Positions 1 through 10,130 are shown, counted from the first letter of the stretch. The stretch is DNA of 64,000 nt from Rufibacter latericius (GCF_003721515.1 NZ_RJJD01000003.1:124001-188000), one strand, 5' to 3'. Made by a program: numbers and translations. Notes: a model not told the origin generated them from the sequence alone.

Positions 1-1
1 C

Positions 2-901
2 ATGAAAATCACGCCCGATGAGGAGCCTGATCATGCCTTTATCCGGGAGAACCTGAGAAAACAGTTGGCCCAGTATCCAGACGCGCAGCTGTTCATCACC
101 CAGGGATATATCTGCCGTAACGCCAATAACGAGATTGATAACCTGAAACGCGGGGGCAGCGACTACACGGCTTCCATTGTCGGGGCGGCGGTGAAAGCCT
201 CCGAGATCCAGATCTGGACCGATATTGACGGGATGCACAACAACGACCCACGCATCGTGAAGAACACCTACCCTATCGCGGAGTTGTCGTTTGACGAGGC
301 GGCGGAGTTGGCGTACTTCGGGGCGAAGATTCTGCACCCCTCCAGTATTCTTCCGGCGCAGCAGCACAACATTCCCGTGCGGTTGTTGAACACCATGCAG
401 CCTCAGGCGCAGGGAACCACCATTTCTTCTAAGAAAACCGGGAACAAAATCAAAGCAGTTGCCGCAAAAGATGGCATCATTGCCATTAAGATAAAGTCTA
501 GCCGCATGTTGCTGGCATATGGTTTTCTGCGTAGCGTGTTTGAGGTTTTCGAGCGGTTCAAAACGCCAATTGACATGATTACCACGTCTGAGGTGGCTGT
601 ATCGCTGACCATTGACAACCAGACCTACCTGCCCGAGATCACCGAGGCACTACAGCGTTTCGGCACCGTAGAGATCGACACAGAATTAACCATTGTCTGC
701 GTGGTAGGCGACTTCATGGAAGACAAACCTGGCGCGGCGCTGCGGGTAGTGCAGTCTTTGGGCCATATTCCATTACGCATGATCTCTTACGGCGGAAGCA
801 AAAACAACATCAGCTTCCTGGTGAATACCGTGCATAAAGAAGACGCGCTTGTGTCCATTAACGAGGGTGTTTTTCAGGAAAGAGAGGAAAACCATGCTTA
901 A
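2..901 (+). CDS. lysC: Aspartate kinase, C-terminal part (5' end outside window)
   Basis: Phosphorylates aspartate in the first step of the lysine, methionine and threonine pathways. Only 299 residues are visible. Monofunctional aspartate kinases are usually over 400, so the ATG at position 2 is probably internal and the gene starts upstream. Visible are the kinase-domain signatures RGGSDYTA (about 51-58), WTDIDGMHNNDPR (about 72-84) and the FGAKILHP helix (about 107-114), followed by two ACT-like regulatory repeats (from about 160 to the end; VSLTIDN and ISFLVNT strands). The absence of any fused homoserine dehydrogenase marks it as monofunctional. It overlaps lysA by 8 nt, so the two are very probably translationally coupled. 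Confidence 0.95.
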   Translation: MKITPDEEPDHAFIRENLRKQLAQYPDAQLFITQGYICRNANNEIDNLKRGGSDYTASIVGAAVKASEIQIWTDIDGMHNNDPRIVKNTYPIAELSFDEAAELAYFGAKILHPSSILPAQQHNIPVRLLNTMQPQAQGTTISSKKTGNKIKAVAAKDGIIAIKIKSSRMLLAYGFLRSVFEVFERFKTPIDMITTSEVAVSLTIDNQTYLPEITEALQRFGTVEIDTELTIVCVVGDFMEDKPGAALRVVQSLGHIPLRMISYGGSKNNISFLVNTVHKEDALVSINEGVFQEREENHA

Positions 902-2039
902 AGAACAACTTCGGGCGTTCTCCCAGCAACAAACCCCTTTTTATGCCTATGACCTTTCCCTTCTTGGACAGACCCTAGACGCGGCTAAGGCCGAAGCTGG
1001 GAAATACGGTTACCATGTGCATTACGCCCTAAAAGCGAATGCCAATGCCCCTATTTTGGCCGAGATCCTGAAAAGAGGTTTCGGGGCCGATTGCGTGAGC
1101 GGAAACGAAGTACGCCGTGCTTTGGAAGCCGGCTTTGCGCCGGAGCAGGTGGTTTTTGCCGGGGTTGGGAAATCTGATGCCGAAATCAACTTCGCCTTAG
1201 ATTCTGATATCTTCTGCTTTAACTCAGAATCGGTGCAGGAACTGGAGGTAATCCAGGAGTTGGCGGCTGCTAAAGGGAAAGTGGCGCAGGTTGCCTTGCG
1301 CATCAACCCGAACGTAGATGCCTACACCCACAAGCACATTACCACCGGGCTGGAGGAAAACAAGTTCGGGATTAATGCCTGGGAACTGGAGGAACTGGTA
1401 CCGCGCTTTGCCGAGTGGCCTAATCTGAAACTCATTGGCCTGCACTTCCACATCGGGTCCCAAATCACCGATCTACGGGCTTTTGAGAACCTGTGCCTGC
1501 GTGTGAACGAACTGCAACAGTGGTTCGAGGAACGCGGACTCACCTTCCCCCACCTGAATGTAGGCGGCGGCTTAGGCGTGGATTACCGTACCCCCGAGGA
1601 AAACCCCATCGCAGACTTCGAGGCCTACTTTGCCATTTTCAACAAACTACTTATAAAACGCCCCGGCCAAGTGGTGCATTTTGAGTTGGGCCGAGCCTTG
1701 GTGGCCGCCAGCGGAAACCTGATCTCCAAAGTTCTGTACTTGAAACACGGCCAGAAAACGAACTTCGTGATTCTGGACGCCGGTATGACCGAACTCATGC
1801 GCCCCGCTTTGTACCAGGCGTACCACAAGATTGAGAACCTGTCCAGTGAATTGCCGACTAAGACTTACGATGTAGTAGGCCCTATCTGCGAGTCTACCGA
1901 CTGCTTCTCCAAAGACGTGGAGCTGCCAGAAACCAAACGCGGTGACTTGGTAGCCATCAGAACGGCAGGTGCGTACGGCGAAGTGATGGTCTCTGAATAT
2001 AACCTTCGCGACCGGGTTAAGGCGGTCTATCTTTCTTAA
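894..2039 (+). CDS. lysA: Diaminopimelate decarboxylase
   Basis: PLP enzyme that converts meso-diaminopimelate to lysine. The ATG at 894 is preferred over an earlier in-frame start at 849: it follows a purine-rich AGAGAGG and gives a normal 381-residue enzyme. The fold-type III PLP lysine lies in HYALKAN (about 46-52). HFHIGSQ, GGGLGVDY and the C-terminal GPICESTDCF motif (active-site Cys) are all present, as is the AGAYGEVMVSEYN tail. It follows lysC with an 8-nt overlap as a lysine-branch operon. Transcription probably ends at the palindromes around 2072-2123. Confidence 0.95.
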   Translation: MLKEQLRAFSQQQTPFYAYDLSLLGQTLDAAKAEAGKYGYHVHYALKANANAPILAEILKRGFGADCVSGNEVRRALEAGFAPEQVVFAGVGKSDAEINFALDSDIFCFNSESVQELEVIQELAAAKGKVAQVALRINPNVDAYTHKHITTGLEENKFGINAWELEELVPRFAEWPNLKLIGLHFHIGSQITDLRAFENLCLRVNELQQWFEERGLTFPHLNVGGGLGVDYRTPEENPIADFEAYFAIFNKLLIKRPGQVVHFELGRALVAASGNLISKVLYLKHGQKTNFVILDAGMTELMRPALYQAYHKIENLSSELPTKTYDVVGPICESTDCFSKDVELPETKRGDLVAIRTAGAYGEVMVSEYNLRDRVKAVYLS

Positions 2040-2071
2040 ATCGCCCTAGGCAGACTTAAATTTTATCAAGT

Positions 2072-2123
2072 GAGCCTCGGTTTCAGGGTTGTTTTACCAA
2101 AAACGGCTCTGAAACCGAGGCTC
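2072..2123. repeat. HC36 palindrome with gene-specific outer stem
   Basis: A 15-bp perfect stem (2072-2086 with 2109-2123) closes a core that resembles the HC36 family: a TGTTTTAC left block, AAAAACGGCT on the right. It is followed by CTTTCTTT. It lies just after lysA in a convergent space and probably also terminates transcription. Confidence 0.75.
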
Positions 2124-2178
2124 CTTTCTTTACTGCCAGAATCAAAAGCCTGCTTTTATGTGAGAAGCTTTAATTTTC

Positions 2179-2212
2179 GTTTAAAGACCATTTTCAAGAA
2201 AAAGGGCTAAAT
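2179..2212. repeat. HC36 palindrome (divergent copy)
   Basis: Shows GTTTAAAGACC, then ATTTTC, then AAAAAGGGCT and AAAT, matching the family layout with weaker ends. Lies between convergent lysA and hom. Confidence 0.45.
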
Positions 2213-2268
2213 ACATATCTGGTGTACTTCTGCTCTTCTTAAAATTCGAAGCCTCAAGTGGTGATTTT

Positions 2269-2304
2269 GTTTTGAGGCCCTTTTCCTATAAACAGGCCTA
2301 AAAC
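2269..2304. repeat. HC36 palindrome
   Basis: A 36-nt copy with GTTTTGAGGCC at the left, TTTTC in the centre and GGCCTAAAAC at the right. Its right end abuts the terminator at 2306-2334. Convergent lysA/hom space. Confidence 0.7.
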
Positions 2305-2305
2305 A

Positions 2306-2334
2306 AAAACACCCGGCCAGAAGCCAGGTGTTTT
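2306..2334 (-). terminator. Terminator of the metY-metX-hom unit
   Basis: AAAACACCCGGC (2306-2317) pairs with GCCAGGTGTTTT (2323-2334). On the minus strand it is followed by T-rich sequence supplied by the neighbouring HC36 copy. It sits about 95 bp beyond the hom stop. Confidence 0.65.
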
Positions 2335-2429
2335 GGGAAATTAAACGAACTAAATAAACAAGCTACTTTTGAGAAACGGTAGTCTCCGTTCCTATGCTTT
2401 ATATAATCTTTTCCTCGGGAGGAAAGACG

Positions 2430-3677
2430 TTAAGACACTTCTTCTTTTACCTTCGATCTCTTAACAGGAGCGCCCACGAAATCAGAGGACAACGCCATGA
2501 TGTAAGCACCGGCCTTTCTGATGTGCTCCTGCGATTTGATGAGGTTGCCCAGTGAAACTGTTCCGGTGACGCTGAAGGATTCGTTTTCACGCTGCACGTT
2601 CTGCAGGTTAGTCAAACCCAGTTCCACTACCAGTTCCGGTTCTGTGCTTCTCAGGTACACGTCAAACTCGAAATCCAGCGCCAAAGCCGGTGCATTGGTG
2701 GTTTTGTGGAGTTTCTTGTACCCGTAAGAATACCCGTTGCTGATGGATACAATGTCTGACAATACAGCTGCCCCCGTTGGGTGCCCTCCGGCGCCACGGC
2801 CTTTGAACAGCTGCGCACCCGAGTAAGTCCCTTGCACCACCACGCCGTTGAACTCCTGTTCTACCACAAACAAATCATCAGAATTGTCTACCAAGCTAGG
2901 CAACACTACCGGTACCAGCTCTCCATCCGCCGTGAGATGCACCGATGCGACCATCTTGATCACGGAATTATTTTGCTTGGCGTAGTCACAATCTTGGCCG
3001 TTGAGGTAATCAATCCCGAAGAAAGCCACTTCCTCGGGGGCAATGGTGCGGCCGAAAGCGTGCGCACTCAGGATGCATAGTTTATGGCGCGAATCAGCTC
3101 CGGCTACATCCAGCCAGGGATCCAGCTCGGCAAAGCCTTTGTCCTGGGCTTCCTTCAGGGCCTCGGCGTAGCCTTTCTGTAGTTTAAAGATCTGGCTCAG
3201 GATGTAATTGGAAGAACCGTTCAAAATGCCGTGTACTCGTTCCAGCGGTTCATTTGAAAAATATTCTTCTACCGTTCTAATGATAGGAATGCCTCCGGCC
3301 ACCGCTGCCTCGTAAAGCAAAGCTCCACCGAATTCCCGTTGCAAATTCAGCAGCTCAGGCAAATGATAGGCCACCAGCTTTTTGTTCGCCGTTACCACTT
3401 TCTTGCCTCGGCGCAACGCCTCAGCCACAATGGTGTAAGCCTCGTTTGCATCGCTGATAGCTTCTACCAGAATATCAAGGCTGTCGTCCTGAAGGACTTG
3501 ATGCCAGTCATAGGTGAAGCTTTCAGTGGGCAATGGCCGAAGCTTTTTTGGGTCTTTCACGCAGATGCGTTCCACTTTATAAGGAAGTGACTCTTCACGG
3601 GAAAGGATGTCGTATAAACCCTGCCCTACGCAGCCAAAACCAAACAGACCTATTTTTAGAAGACGGTGGGAATCCAT
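2430..3677 (-). CDS. hom: Homoserine dehydrogenase
   Basis: Reduces aspartate semialdehyde to homoserine with NAD(P)H, the branch point to methionine and threonine. 415 residues, monofunctional. The Rossmann motif GLFGFGCVGQG lies at about 10-20. VTANKKLVAYH holds the catalytic-region lysine. The family signature is seen in LNGSSNYIL and in the segment around AELDPWLDVAGADSRHKL. The C-terminal ~90 residues could be a degenerate regulatory domain, which I cannot decide by eye. The start overlaps the end of metX by 22 nt, so it is the last gene of a metY-metX-hom operon. Confidence 0.93.
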   Translation of the reverse strand: MDSHRLLKIGLFGFGCVGQGLYDILSREESLPYKVERICVKDPKKLRPLPTESFTYDWHQVLQDDSLDILVEAISDANEAYTIVAEALRRGKKVVTANKKLVAYHLPELLNLQREFGGALLYEAAVAGGIPIIRTVEEYFSNEPLERVHGILNGSSNYILSQIFKLQKGYAEALKEAQDKGFAELDPWLDVAGADSRHKLCILSAHAFGRTIAPEEVAFFGIDYLNGQDCDYAKQNNSVIKMVASVHLTADGELVPVVLPSLVDNSDDLFVVEQEFNGVVVQGTYSGAQLFKGRGAGGHPTGAAVLSDIVSISNGYSYGYKKLHKTTNAPALALDFEFDVYLRSTEPELVVELGLTNLQNVQRENESFSVTGTVSLGNLIKSQEHIRKAGAYIMALSSDFVGAPVKRSKVKEEVS

Positions 3678-4711
3678 GTTTTTCTTTGTTGTTTTTTCTG
3701 TAAAAAAGTATCCAGGTAATGAGTTAACTGATCGGTTTCCAAAAGGAAGCCATCGTGCCCGGCTTCAGAGCGGATGATCTGCAACGTGGCGTTTGGGATG
3801 TTTCTGGCAACAAAGCGTTGCTCATTCAGGGGAAATAGTTGGTCTGAATCTACGCCAATCACCAGCGTCTCTGCCTGCACCTGCCGCAATACCTCCTCTA
3901 CAGCACCTCTGTTCCTTCCCACATGGTGGCTGTCCATCATTTTGGTAAGGTGCCAGTAAGAAAAAGCATTGAAGCGCTTGGCCAGTTTCTCGCCTTGGTA
4001 CCGTTGGTAAGAAGCAGCCCTATAAGTACGTTTCAGGTCTGAAGAAGGCTCTTTCTGCGATTGATTATAGGAGTTATAGTTTCTATAAGAAAGCAGCGCA
4101 ATAGACCTGGCTGTTTTCATACCCTGCAAACCGGCATCATCGGTGGCTAGCTGCCAGGTGACATCCTGCTCAATGGCCATGCGCTGGCTTTCGTTCAGGG
4201 CAACTGCCCAGGGAGTTTGGCGGGCATTGCCGGCAATCTGCACCAACCGTTTGGTAACCTCGGGGCACTCCACTGCCCATTCTAAGGCTTGCTGTCCGCC
4301 AATAGAACCTCCAATCAAGACATTGATTTGCTCAATGCCTAGGTGCTCACGCAAGGCATCAAAGGCCCGCACCACATCTAGGTTGGTTAAGGTGGGGAAA
4401 GCATGATAATATGGCTTGCCCGTATCTGGGTTTACGCTCAAGGGTCCGGTAGAGCCGTAGCAGCTACCCAGTGAATTAGCGCAGACAATGAAGTGTTTAG
4501 CGGGATCAAAGGTTTTGCCTTCGCCAAACAGATCGCCCCACCAGTCTTTTACAAAGGCATTGCCTGAAAAAGCGTGACACACCCAAACTACGTTGCTGCG
4601 GTCTTCGTTCAGCGTGCCCCAGGTGGTATAGAAAAGTTGGAAGCCGGGCAAAGATCGCCCGGACTCCAAGGTAAATTCCTCATAGTATTCAAAAACGCGT
4701 CCTTTCAACAT
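3656..4711 (-). CDS. metX: Homoserine O-acetyltransferase
   Basis: Acetylates homoserine with acetyl-CoA to make O-acetylhomoserine, the substrate of the adjacent metY product. An alpha/beta-hydrolase fold protein of 351 residues, the usual size. The nucleophile serine lies in GGSIGGQQALEW (about 134-145). The acid is probably the Asp of GVDSDQLFP, and the base is the histidine of EAGHDGFLLE near the C-terminus. Whether it uses acetyl- or succinyl-CoA cannot be read directly. Pairing with an O-acetylhomoserine sulfhydrylase favours acetyl. Begins 4 nt after metY stops. Confidence 0.93.
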   Translation of the reverse strand: MLKGRVFEYYEEFTLESGRSLPGFQLFYTTWGTLNEDRSNVVWVCHAFSGNAFVKDWWGDLFGEGKTFDPAKHFIVCANSLGSCYGSTGPLSVNPDTGKPYYHAFPTLTNLDVVRAFDALREHLGIEQINVLIGGSIGGQQALEWAVECPEVTKRLVQIAGNARQTPWAVALNESQRMAIEQDVTWQLATDDAGLQGMKTARSIALLSYRNYNSYNQSQKEPSSDLKRTYRAASYQRYQGEKLAKRFNAFSYWHLTKMMDSHHVGRNRGAVEEVLRQVQAETLVIGVDSDQLFPLNEQRFVARNIPNATLQIIRSEAGHDGFLLETDQLTHYLDTFLQKKQQRKTWIPTVF

Positions 4712-4715
4712 GGCT

Positions 4716-6065
<1,350 letters not shown>

Positions 6066-6179
6066 TTACAATTGAAAAATTGAACAAATTCAAGAGCCAG
6101 TAAAACGAACAGGTAATAGGTTTCCTCCTGTCGCTGCTGTGCGTCAGGCCCCTGAGAAAAATTTATTTAACTGGAGGGA

Positions 6180-6323
6180 TTAGCGACAACAGCAACAAAT
6201 ATCCATAATGGAAATCGTGCGCATTCGCGTAATGGAAGAGATGTGATTAGAGGTGATACCTGTTGCCGCCATGGTCAGGCGCGGCGCTGCATTGTCAGAA
6301 GTGGCGTTGAATTGGTTTTCCAT
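6180..6323 (-). CDS. Poly-cysteine leader peptide upstream of metY
   Basis: A 47-codon ORF between the SAM riboswitch and metY. It opens with ATG 10 nt after the riboswitch P1 stem and ends MDICCCCR-stop (TGT TGC TGT TGT CGC TAA). It has no similarity to an enzyme that I recognise. Four successive Cys codons just before the stop, in front of a sulfur-assimilation operon, are what a cysteine-sensing attenuator looks like (inference by analogy to poly-Cys leader ORFs known in mycobacteria). After the stop, a CCTCC block (plus-strand 6173-6177) can pair with GGAGG (6124-6128). The second block lies inside a weak hairpin followed by TTTT. It could also be a chance ORF, but the codon run argues against that. 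Confidence 0.65.
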   Translation of the reverse strand: MENQFNATSDNAAPRLTMAATGITSNHISSITRMRTISIMDICCCCR

Positions 6324-6333
6324 CTTCGTATCA

Positions 6334-6446
6334 ATTTATATTCCCCAGGTGGCAATATGTCCCCTGGGATCAGGACTTAGCACCTTACACGGCTGGTAGG
6401 TTGCTAGAGCTTCATTGAGCCTGTCTCTCCGCTCTTCTTTATAAAT
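6334..6446 (-). promoter_or_regulatory. SAM-I (S-box) riboswitch aptamer
   Basis: Minus-strand RNA with S-box hallmarks in order: AAGAGCGGAGAGACAGGCTC, then AATGAAGCTCTAGCAACC, then AAGGTGCTAAGTCC, then a CCAGG/CCTGG stem. P1 is closed by ATTTATA (6446-6440) and TATAAAT (6340-6334). These match the conserved GAUGAA..GCAACC and GGUGCUAA..UCC elements of the family. It lies about 280 nt upstream of metY. No classic terminator follows directly. The P1 stem ends 10 nt before the ATG of the poly-Cys leader ORF, suggesting control of leader translation. Confidence 0.92.
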
Positions 6447-6475
6447 CAACTACCGGAATAATTGACTTGATGCTG

Positions 6476-6505
6476 CAAATCTATCAACGAAATCTTTAAA
6501 CACAA
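6476..6505 (-). promoter_or_regulatory. metY operon promoter
   Basis: TTG (6505-6503), 19-nt spacer, TAGATTTG (6483-6476): an exact match to the Bacteroidota primary sigma consensus. The expected transcript start near 6470 lies about 25 nt upstream of the riboswitch P1 stem. Confidence 0.8.
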
Positions 6506-6601
6506 ATAATTTTCAAAATAATTTGTGAAATACTTTCAAAAACCAACAAATGTTAGTAAATGTGATCCCCGGAAAACAGGCCTTCCTTAATAGAATTTTT
6601 C

Positions 6602-6631
6602 TTGCCCCGTCTATATCCTTTCCTAACTTTG
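6602..6631 (+). promoter_or_regulatory. purC promoter
   Basis: TTG at 6602-6604, 19-nt spacer, TAACTTTG at 6624-6631, exactly the Bacteroidota consensus, 19 nt before the purC ATG. Confidence 0.8.
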
Positions 6632-6650
6632 TCACCGTTAGTTATCCTCT

Positions 6651-7586
6651 ATGCAAGCCTTAAAAGAAACGAACTTCCACTTTCCAGAACAGACCGGCTT
6701 TTACCGGGGCAAGGTTCGGGATGTCTATTATTTCAAAGACAAGTTGGCTTTGGTGGCCACAGACCGCATCTCAGCGTTTGACGTGGTGCTGCCTCGCGCT
6801 ATTCCCTACAAAGGACAGGTATTGAACCAGATTGCGGCTTCCTTTCTGGAAGCAACGGCCAACGTAGTGCCCAATTGGGTTTTGAGCCATCCAGCTCCTA
6901 ACGTGACTATCGGTCGGCAGTGCGAAACGTTCAAAGTGGAAATGGTAATCAGAGGCTACCTGGCAGGCCACGCCTGGCGGGAGTACAGCGCCGGAAAACG
7001 TACGCTTTGCGGAGTTGCTTTACCTGAAGGTTTGCGCGAAAACGATCCATTCCCTGAGCCCATCATCACTCCTACTACCAAGGCTTCTGAAGGCCACGAT
7101 GAAGACATCTCCCGAGAGGAAATTCTGCGTCAGGGCATTGTAGCGGAACAAGATTATGTCCAATTAGAGGAATACACCAGAGCGCTTTTTAAAAAGGGTA
7201 CAGAATTGGCCGCTGAGCGAGGACTTATCTTAGTGGATACAAAATATGAGTTTGGCAAAGCAAATGGCATCATTTATGTGATTGATGAAATACACACGCC
7301 AGACTCTTCAAGATTCTTTTACTCAGAGGGTTACCAGGAGCGGCAGGAAAAGGGTGAACCACAGCGGCAACTTTCAAAGGAGTTTGTACGTCAATGGCTC
7401 ATTGAGAACGGCTTTCAGGGAAAAGAGGGGCAGCAGGTACCAGAAATGACAGATTCCAAAATTTCGGAAATCTCCCAACGTTACATAGAATTATACGAGC
7501 AGTTGTTAGGCAAAAAGTTTGCTCCCCAAGAGTATGCAAGCCAGCCACATACGTTGCAGGAGAGCATTGCCGCCAACATTTTTTAG
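6651..7586 (+). CDS. purC: SAICAR synthetase (purine biosynthesis)
   Basis: Joins aspartate to CAIR using ATP in de novo purine synthesis. 311 residues, the longer form of the family. GKVRDVY (about 20-26) starts the ATP-binding part. [47 protein letters not shown] and [10 protein letters not shown] are all family signatures. Divergent from the metY operon. Its own consensus promoter sits immediately upstream. No operon partner is obvious, but the STAS gene follows by 68 bp on the same strand. Confidence 0.96.
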   Translation: MQALKETNFHFPEQTGFYRGKVRDVYYFKDKLALVATDRISAFDVVLPRAIPYKGQVLNQIAASFLEATANVVPNWVLSHPAPNVTIGRQCETFKVEMVIRGYLAGHAWREYSAGKRTLCGVALPEGLRENDPFPEPIITPTTKASEGHDEDISREEILRQGIVAEQDYVQLEEYTRALFKKGTELAAERGLILVDTKYEFGKANGIIYVIDEIHTPDSSRFFYSEGYQERQEKGEPQRQLSKEFVRQWLIENGFQGKEGQQVPEMTDSKISEISQRYIELYEQLLGKKFAPQEYASQPHTLQESIAANIF

Positions 7587-7654
7587 CTTACATTGTTACA
7601 GATATTCCACCAAAAATTGGTAGATTCGCACTCTAAACCTTTTTGCTGTTACTT

Positions 7655-8032
7655 ATGAAGTACACAATTGATAAAAAAGAAAATTACACCATCATCACCA
7701 TAGATGAAAAAAAACTAGACACCACGATCGCGCCCGATTTGAAGTCTGAGTTTGTGAAGTTGAATGCAGAAGGTATCACTAACCTGATCTTGGATCTTAC
7801 CAACGTAAAATATACCGATTCTTCCGGACTTTCCTCTATCCTGATTGCTAACCGTCTTTGCAACTCTTCCGGAGGTGTTCTTATCTTAACTGGCTTGCAA
7901 GAGCACGTAACCAAACTGATCACTATCTCTAAATTAGAGTCTGTTCTGAACATTCTGCCAACCGTAGAAGAAGGCATTGACCGCGTTTTCCTGCACGAGA
8001 TTGAGAGCGATCTAACCAAAAAAGAAGAATAG
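7655..8032 (+). CDS. STAS-domain anti-sigma-factor-antagonist-like protein
   Basis: A 125-residue single STAS domain. The ATG at 7655 gives the sensible start MKYTIDKKENYTIITIDEKKLD; a TTG at 7643 is the alternative. The LILDLTNVKYTDSSGLSSIL segment (about 50-70) has the D-S-S-G phosphorylatable-serine loop typical of SpoIIAA-type antagonists. No partner anti-sigma kinase is nearby, so the role in partner switching is inferred. It is 19 bp upstream of the RNase Z gene, on the same strand. Confidence 0.85.
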   Translation: MKYTIDKKENYTIITIDEKKLDTTIAPDLKSEFVKLNAEGITNLILDLTNVKYTDSSGLSSILIANRLCNSSGGVLILTGLQEHVTKLITISKLESVLNILPTVEEGIDRVFLHEIESDLTKKEE

Positions 8033-8051
8033 ATATTAAGCGGGCTGCAGT

Positions 8052-8969
8052 TTGGACTTTGAGCTGAAAATACTTGGGAGCTCCTCTGCCACCCCGTCTT
8101 TTGAACGAAATCATACAGCCCAACTACTCACAGTTGGCAATCAGATTAACCTGATTGATTGCGGCGAAGGTACACAAATGCAGCTGATGCGATACAAAGT
8201 AAAGCATCAGCGCATTTGTAATATCTTCATAAGTCACCTCCACGGTGACCATTACTTTGGCTTAGCAGGCCTGCTTTCTACCATGCACCTGCAGCAGCGC
8301 ACCGGCCACTTGAACCTCTTCGGCCCTAAAGGCTTGGCCGAGATCATCACCCTTCAATTCAAATACGGCGGCACCCAACTCCCCTACCCCATCAATTTTG
8401 TGGAGGTAGATACCACTGTCTGCAAAAAAATCTTTGAAGACAAGTACATGACGGTGCACTCACTGCCTATGCAGCACCGGGTGCCATGCTGTGGCTTCCT
8501 TTTCAAGGAAAAAGCCAAACCCCGTCATCTACTCAAAGGGAAGTTACCCCAATTTCTGACTCCCCCTCAATTGGTCCGGCTTAAATGGGGAGAAGACATC
8601 CGCAATGAGCAAGGCGAGATTCTGGTGCGCAACCAGGAGGTGACCACCGAGCCCAAACGCAGCCGCAGCTACGCCTACTGTTCAGACACCAAGTACAAGG
8701 AAGACATTTTGCCCTTTGTGAAAGGCGTGGACTTACTCTATCATGAGTCTACCTTCCTGAGCGACATGGAGCACCGCGCCACGCATACCTTCCACAGCAC
8801 CGCCGCCCAGGCCGCTACCCTGGCCCAGAAAGCACAGGTCAGACGTCTGCTCATCGGGCACTTTTCCGCGCGCTACAAAGACCTTACTCCTCTGCTGGAG
8901 GAGGCCCAAGCCATTTTCCCGAATACCGCTTTGGCTACCGAGGGGAAGACGATTAGTGTTTTGGAGTAG
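8052..8969 (+). CDS. rnz: Ribonuclease Z (tRNA 3' processing)
   Basis: Metallo-beta-lactamase-fold endonuclease that removes tRNA 3' trailers. The start is a TTG at 8052, as no in-frame ATG lies upstream after the previous stop. 305 residues. The zinc motif SHLHGDHYFGL spans about 61-71. DCGEGTQ (about 36-42), the YCSDTKY metal-bridging Asp and the late LIGHFSARY histidine follow in the usual order, with an HESTF motif. Probably cotranscribed with the STAS gene. An HC36 copy follows it. Confidence 0.93.
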   Translation: MDFELKILGSSSATPSFERNHTAQLLTVGNQINLIDCGEGTQMQLMRYKVKHQRICNIFISHLHGDHYFGLAGLLSTMHLQQRTGHLNLFGPKGLAEIITLQFKYGGTQLPYPINFVEVDTTVCKKIFEDKYMTVHSLPMQHRVPCCGFLFKEKAKPRHLLKGKLPQFLTPPQLVRLKWGEDIRNEQGEILVRNQEVTTEPKRSRSYAYCSDTKYKEDILPFVKGVDLLYHESTFLSDMEHRATHTFHSTAAQAATLAQKAQVRRLLIGHFSARYKDLTPLLEEAQAIFPNTALATEGKTISVLE

Positions 8970-9306
8970 AAGTGCTTCTATAACATCTATTGTTTTTAGC
9001 CCGTTTTGGTGATTTTGCCCTTAAAACAACGAGTTTGTTTGTGACGCAATTTGCTTTAAGTGACAGATGATCCTTTTTTTCAGTATTAATGCATGTCGAT
9101 TAAAGCAAGAAGCAAACACCAGCTTTCCCGGTTGCTTCTTTCCATTTATTGAAGAAACAAAGCATACTTCTTTTAAGGGAGTTTCAACATTTTAAGGCTA
9201 TTCTAATCAAATCAAGCCGGAAACTCCCAGCTTTATCTTTATTGCTTATTAACCGGTTTCTTTCATCTTTACATCCCTTTTCATCAACTTTCTATTAACT
9301 CACACA
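8970..9306. other. Intergenic region upstream of the queuosine transporter
   Basis: 337 bp with no convincing ORF. It holds the HC36 copy at 8992-9027 and a 9-bp stem GGGAGTTTC (9177-9185) with GAAACTCCC (9220-9228) whose loop contains GGCTATT and AAGCC, like a distorted HC36. I looked for a preQ1 riboswitch because of the downstream gene and did not see one. Confidence 0.5.
8992..9027. repeat. HC36 palindrome
   Basis: A 36-nt copy: GTTTTTAGCCC, GTTTT, ATTTT, GCCC, TTAAAAC. It lies 22 bp after rnz between two plus-strand genes. The centre deviates from TTTTC. Confidence 0.55.
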
Positions 9307-10101
9307 ATGCAGCAACCTTCTTCTTTCAAATCAAGCATGGGCTTTAAGAAGCGGCAGCTTTTCATGGTTCTCTGCGGTATTTTCCTGACGAATGCGTTGC
9401 TGGCGGAGTTAATTGGGGTGAAGATTTTCTCAGGCGAGGGTGTCTTCGGGTTATCAGGTGCGCAAATCCCAGTGTTGGGAACCAAGCTGGATTTCAATTT
9501 AACAGCTGGGGTCATCATTTGGCCGGTGGTGTTTATTACCACCGATATCATCAATGAATACTTCGGGAAGGATGGCGTCAAACGAATCAGCTTTTTGACG
9601 GCTGGGCTGATTGCGTATGCTTTCCTGGTCATCATCGCTGCTACTGCTTTGCCTCCGGCACAGTTCTGGCAAGAGATCAACAGTCAGGGACCAAATGGCA
9701 CCGCCTTTGACATGGACTTTGCTTTCAGCAAAGTGTTCAGGCAGGGCCTGGGCATCATTGTGGGCTCTTTGGTGGCTTTCCTGCTGGGACAATTACTGGA
9801 TGCCCACGTTTTTCATTGGTTGAAACACTTGACTGGTAGTCGCAAGATATGGCTAAGGGCAACGGGTTCTACGCTGGTATCTCAGCTGGTAGATACAATA
9901 GTGGTGCTGTTCATCGCCTTTTATATCTTCGGGAACTGGGATTTGAAGACGGTGCTCTCTGTTTCGGTGATCAACTACCTGTACAAATTCACGGTGGCGG
10001 TAATCCTCACTCCTGTTCTGTACGTGGCGCACTCCATCATTGACCGATACTTGGCCGGTGACCGCGAAGTAGCCTTGGAAACGTTTATCGCCCAGGATTG
10101 A
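9307..10101 (+). CDS. Queuosine precursor transporter (YhhQ/VUT family)
   Basis: Inner-membrane importer of the queuosine precursor family (QPTR, formerly vitamin-uptake/YhhQ). 264 residues with about six hydrophobic segments (about 15-40, 65-85, 100-118, 150-175, 195-215, 220-240). The family-typical stretch FITTDIINEYFGKDGVKR (about 78-95) sits after the second segment, and STLVSQLVDTIVVL in the later half is also characteristic. The substrate is assigned from the family; no queuosine synthesis genes are in the window. The next gene begins 29 bp later. Confidence 0.85.
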   Translation: MQQPSSFKSSMGFKKRQLFMVLCGIFLTNALLAELIGVKIFSGEGVFGLSGAQIPVLGTKLDFNLTAGVIIWPVVFITTDIINEYFGKDGVKRISFLTAGLIAYAFLVIIAATALPPAQFWQEINSQGPNGTAFDMDFAFSKVFRQGLGIIVGSLVAFLLGQLLDAHVFHWLKHLTGSRKIWLRATGSTLVSQLVDTIVVLFIAFYIFGNWDLKTVLSVSVINYLYKFTVAVILTPVLYVAHSIIDRYLAGDREVALETFIAQD

Positions 10102-10130
10102 TCTGGGAAGCTTTACCCGTTCTGAGCTTC

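Noticed and set aside
8970-9306. preQ1 riboswitch before the queuosine-precursor transporter
   Set aside because: None of the compact preQ1 pseudoknot signatures were visible; only HC36-like stems were seen.
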